Assembly: GCA_035610835.1 (NCBI GenBank)
Contig: CM069459.1
Location: forward strand, 58,187,817 to 58,251,816
DNA length: 64,000 nt
Origin: Ophiura sarsii
Taxonomy: Eukaryota; Echinodermata; Ophiuroidea; Amphilepidida; Ophiuridae
Reading direction: 5' to 3'
Made by a program: the position numbers and the translations under genes. Below are positions 63,501-64,000 of this stretch, in pieces. The first letter of the stretch is position 1. Each line of letters begins with the position of its first letter. The notes beneath the pieces are model-generated. The model saw nothing but the letters and a program-made list of their open reading frames with translations. It did no database searches and was not told the origin of the DNA.

Positions 63501-64000
63501 AATCAACACAGATGTGTTTTTACATCACTTTCAAAAAAATTCAAAAAATCCAATTGTTGCTCGTATCGGCGCATAGAGCAGCTAGCAAGGTAGCATTACT
63601 CAGGAAAAGTCAAAAATCAACACAGATGTGTTTTTACATCACTTTTAAATTTTTTCAAAAAAATCAAATCGTTGCTCGTATCTGCGCATAGAGCAGCTAG
63701 CAAGATAGCATTACTCAGGAAAAGTCAAAAATCAACACAGATGTGTTTTTACATCACTTTTAAATTTTTTCAAAAAAATCAAATCGTTGCTCGTATCTGC
63801 GCATAGAGCAGCTAGCAAGATAGCATTACTCAGGAAAAGTCAAAAATCAACACAGATGTGTTTTTACATCACTTTTAAATTTTTTCAAAAAAATCCAATT
63901 GTTGCTCGTATCGGCGCATAGAGCAGCCAGCAAGGTAGCATTACTCAGGAAAAGTCAAAAATCAACACAGATGTGTTTTTACATCACTTTTAAATTTTTT
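60585..64000 (-). repeat. Array B, second copy of an ~11-kb super-repeat
   Basis: From about 61397 to the window end the sequence matches 50340-52943 at a constant offset of 11057 bp. The marker TTTTTAAATCAC is at 52120 and 63177, and GCTCTTATCGG is shared. With 58590 aligning to 47161 (offset 11429) and A-block 2 to A-block 1 (offset 10626), this defines an ~11-kb repeat with internal gains and losses. No gene is visible. Confidence 0.84.

Larger units (their letters stand above)
45472..64000 (-). repeat. Satellite array B: inverted, ~115-bp monomers
   Basis: This array of roughly 155 monomers carries the reverse complement of the array A core (GCGCATAGAGCAGCTAGCAA, GCATTACTCAGGAAAAGTC, AACACAGATGTG). 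Most units are 114-116 bp. For example, successive CGCAT starts at 47406, 47521 and 47636 are 115 bp apart, and 47177 to 47291 is 114 bp. The core is clearly homologous to A. The AT-rich segment differs and occurs as four main variants: TTTAAATTTTTTCAAAAAAA (F), TTTCAAATTTTTTCAAAAA (N), TTTTAAAAAATTTCAAACAA (H) and TTTCAAAAAAATTCAAAAAA (K, 114 bp). B units have GTCAAAAATC and ACAGATG where A has GTCGGAAATC and, in its main form, ACGGATG. The array continues past the right window edge. No gene is present. Confidence 0.96.

Noticed and set aside
1..64000. CENP-B box-like motif (TTCG....A..CGGG)
   Set aside because: GTATCGGGC in A-type units has the CGGG half, but the TTCG and A positions do not fit the required spacing. 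Centromere identity cannot be argued from it.
1..64000. Transposable element, terminal inverted repeats or rDNA spacer
   Set aside because: No reverse transcriptase, transposase, target-site duplication, poly-A tail or rRNA-like sequence was seen. The only large inverted repeat is the two arrays themselves.
1..64000. GCTAGC in every core as a specific regulatory site
   Set aside because: It is a 6-bp palindrome present once per monomer only because the core is repeated. Extending it outward gives no further symmetry.

Overview
The whole 64 kb window is tandemly repeated satellite DNA. I find no gene, RNA gene or transposon that the sequence supports. Every base can be assigned to one satellite superfamily with a basic monomer near 115 bp. 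Long gene-free head-to-tail arrays with nested higher-order repeats (HORs) and possible CpG decay point to eukaryotic heterochromatin (centromeric, pericentromeric or subtelomeric). I cannot name the species. A prokaryotic source is very unlikely.

Layout. Positions 1-45473 form array A, in + orientation, with roughly 290 monomers. Each monomer is a GC-richer 73-bp core followed by one, two or three copies of an AT-rich 42-bp module. This gives three length classes: S = 115 bp, M = 157 bp and L = 199 bp. In unit coordinates used here, a monomer starts at the bases CCCGATACGA of the core (or CATGATACGA in a marked variant). Diagnostic point mutations let the monomers be followed as a string of letters, and these strings recur as HOR blocks of 429, 670, 1842, 2638, 3495, 4166, 5495 and 6468 bp. 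The blocks are nested and partly overlapping, as expected from repeated unequal exchange or segmental tandem duplication. Shared private mutations give the order of some events.

At 45472/45473 the array reverses orientation with no foreign DNA in between. The two sides share 2 bp (AT) and form a long imperfect fold-back with a 22-nt loop. From there to the window end lies array B, the same core in reverse-complement orientation, made mostly of ~115-bp monomers (114-116) with a different AT-rich segment. Array B has its own HORs (574, 1609 and 2874 bp, and an ~11-kb super-repeat). It also contains two blocks (49051-49644 and 59449-60584) and several single or hybrid units of family A type. These run in the same direction as their B neighbours, so A and B were already interspersed when the orientation switch or its precursor formed.

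No genes work together here. Any function is likely structural. All three A monomer lengths are within half a base of a whole number of helical turns at 10.5 bp per turn (11, 15 and 19), and the 42-bp module is exactly four turns, which suggests phased, possibly curved DNA and nucleosome positioning. Short open frames are by-products of the repeat: all monomer lengths are 1 modulo 3 and each A monomer carries an in-frame TGA.
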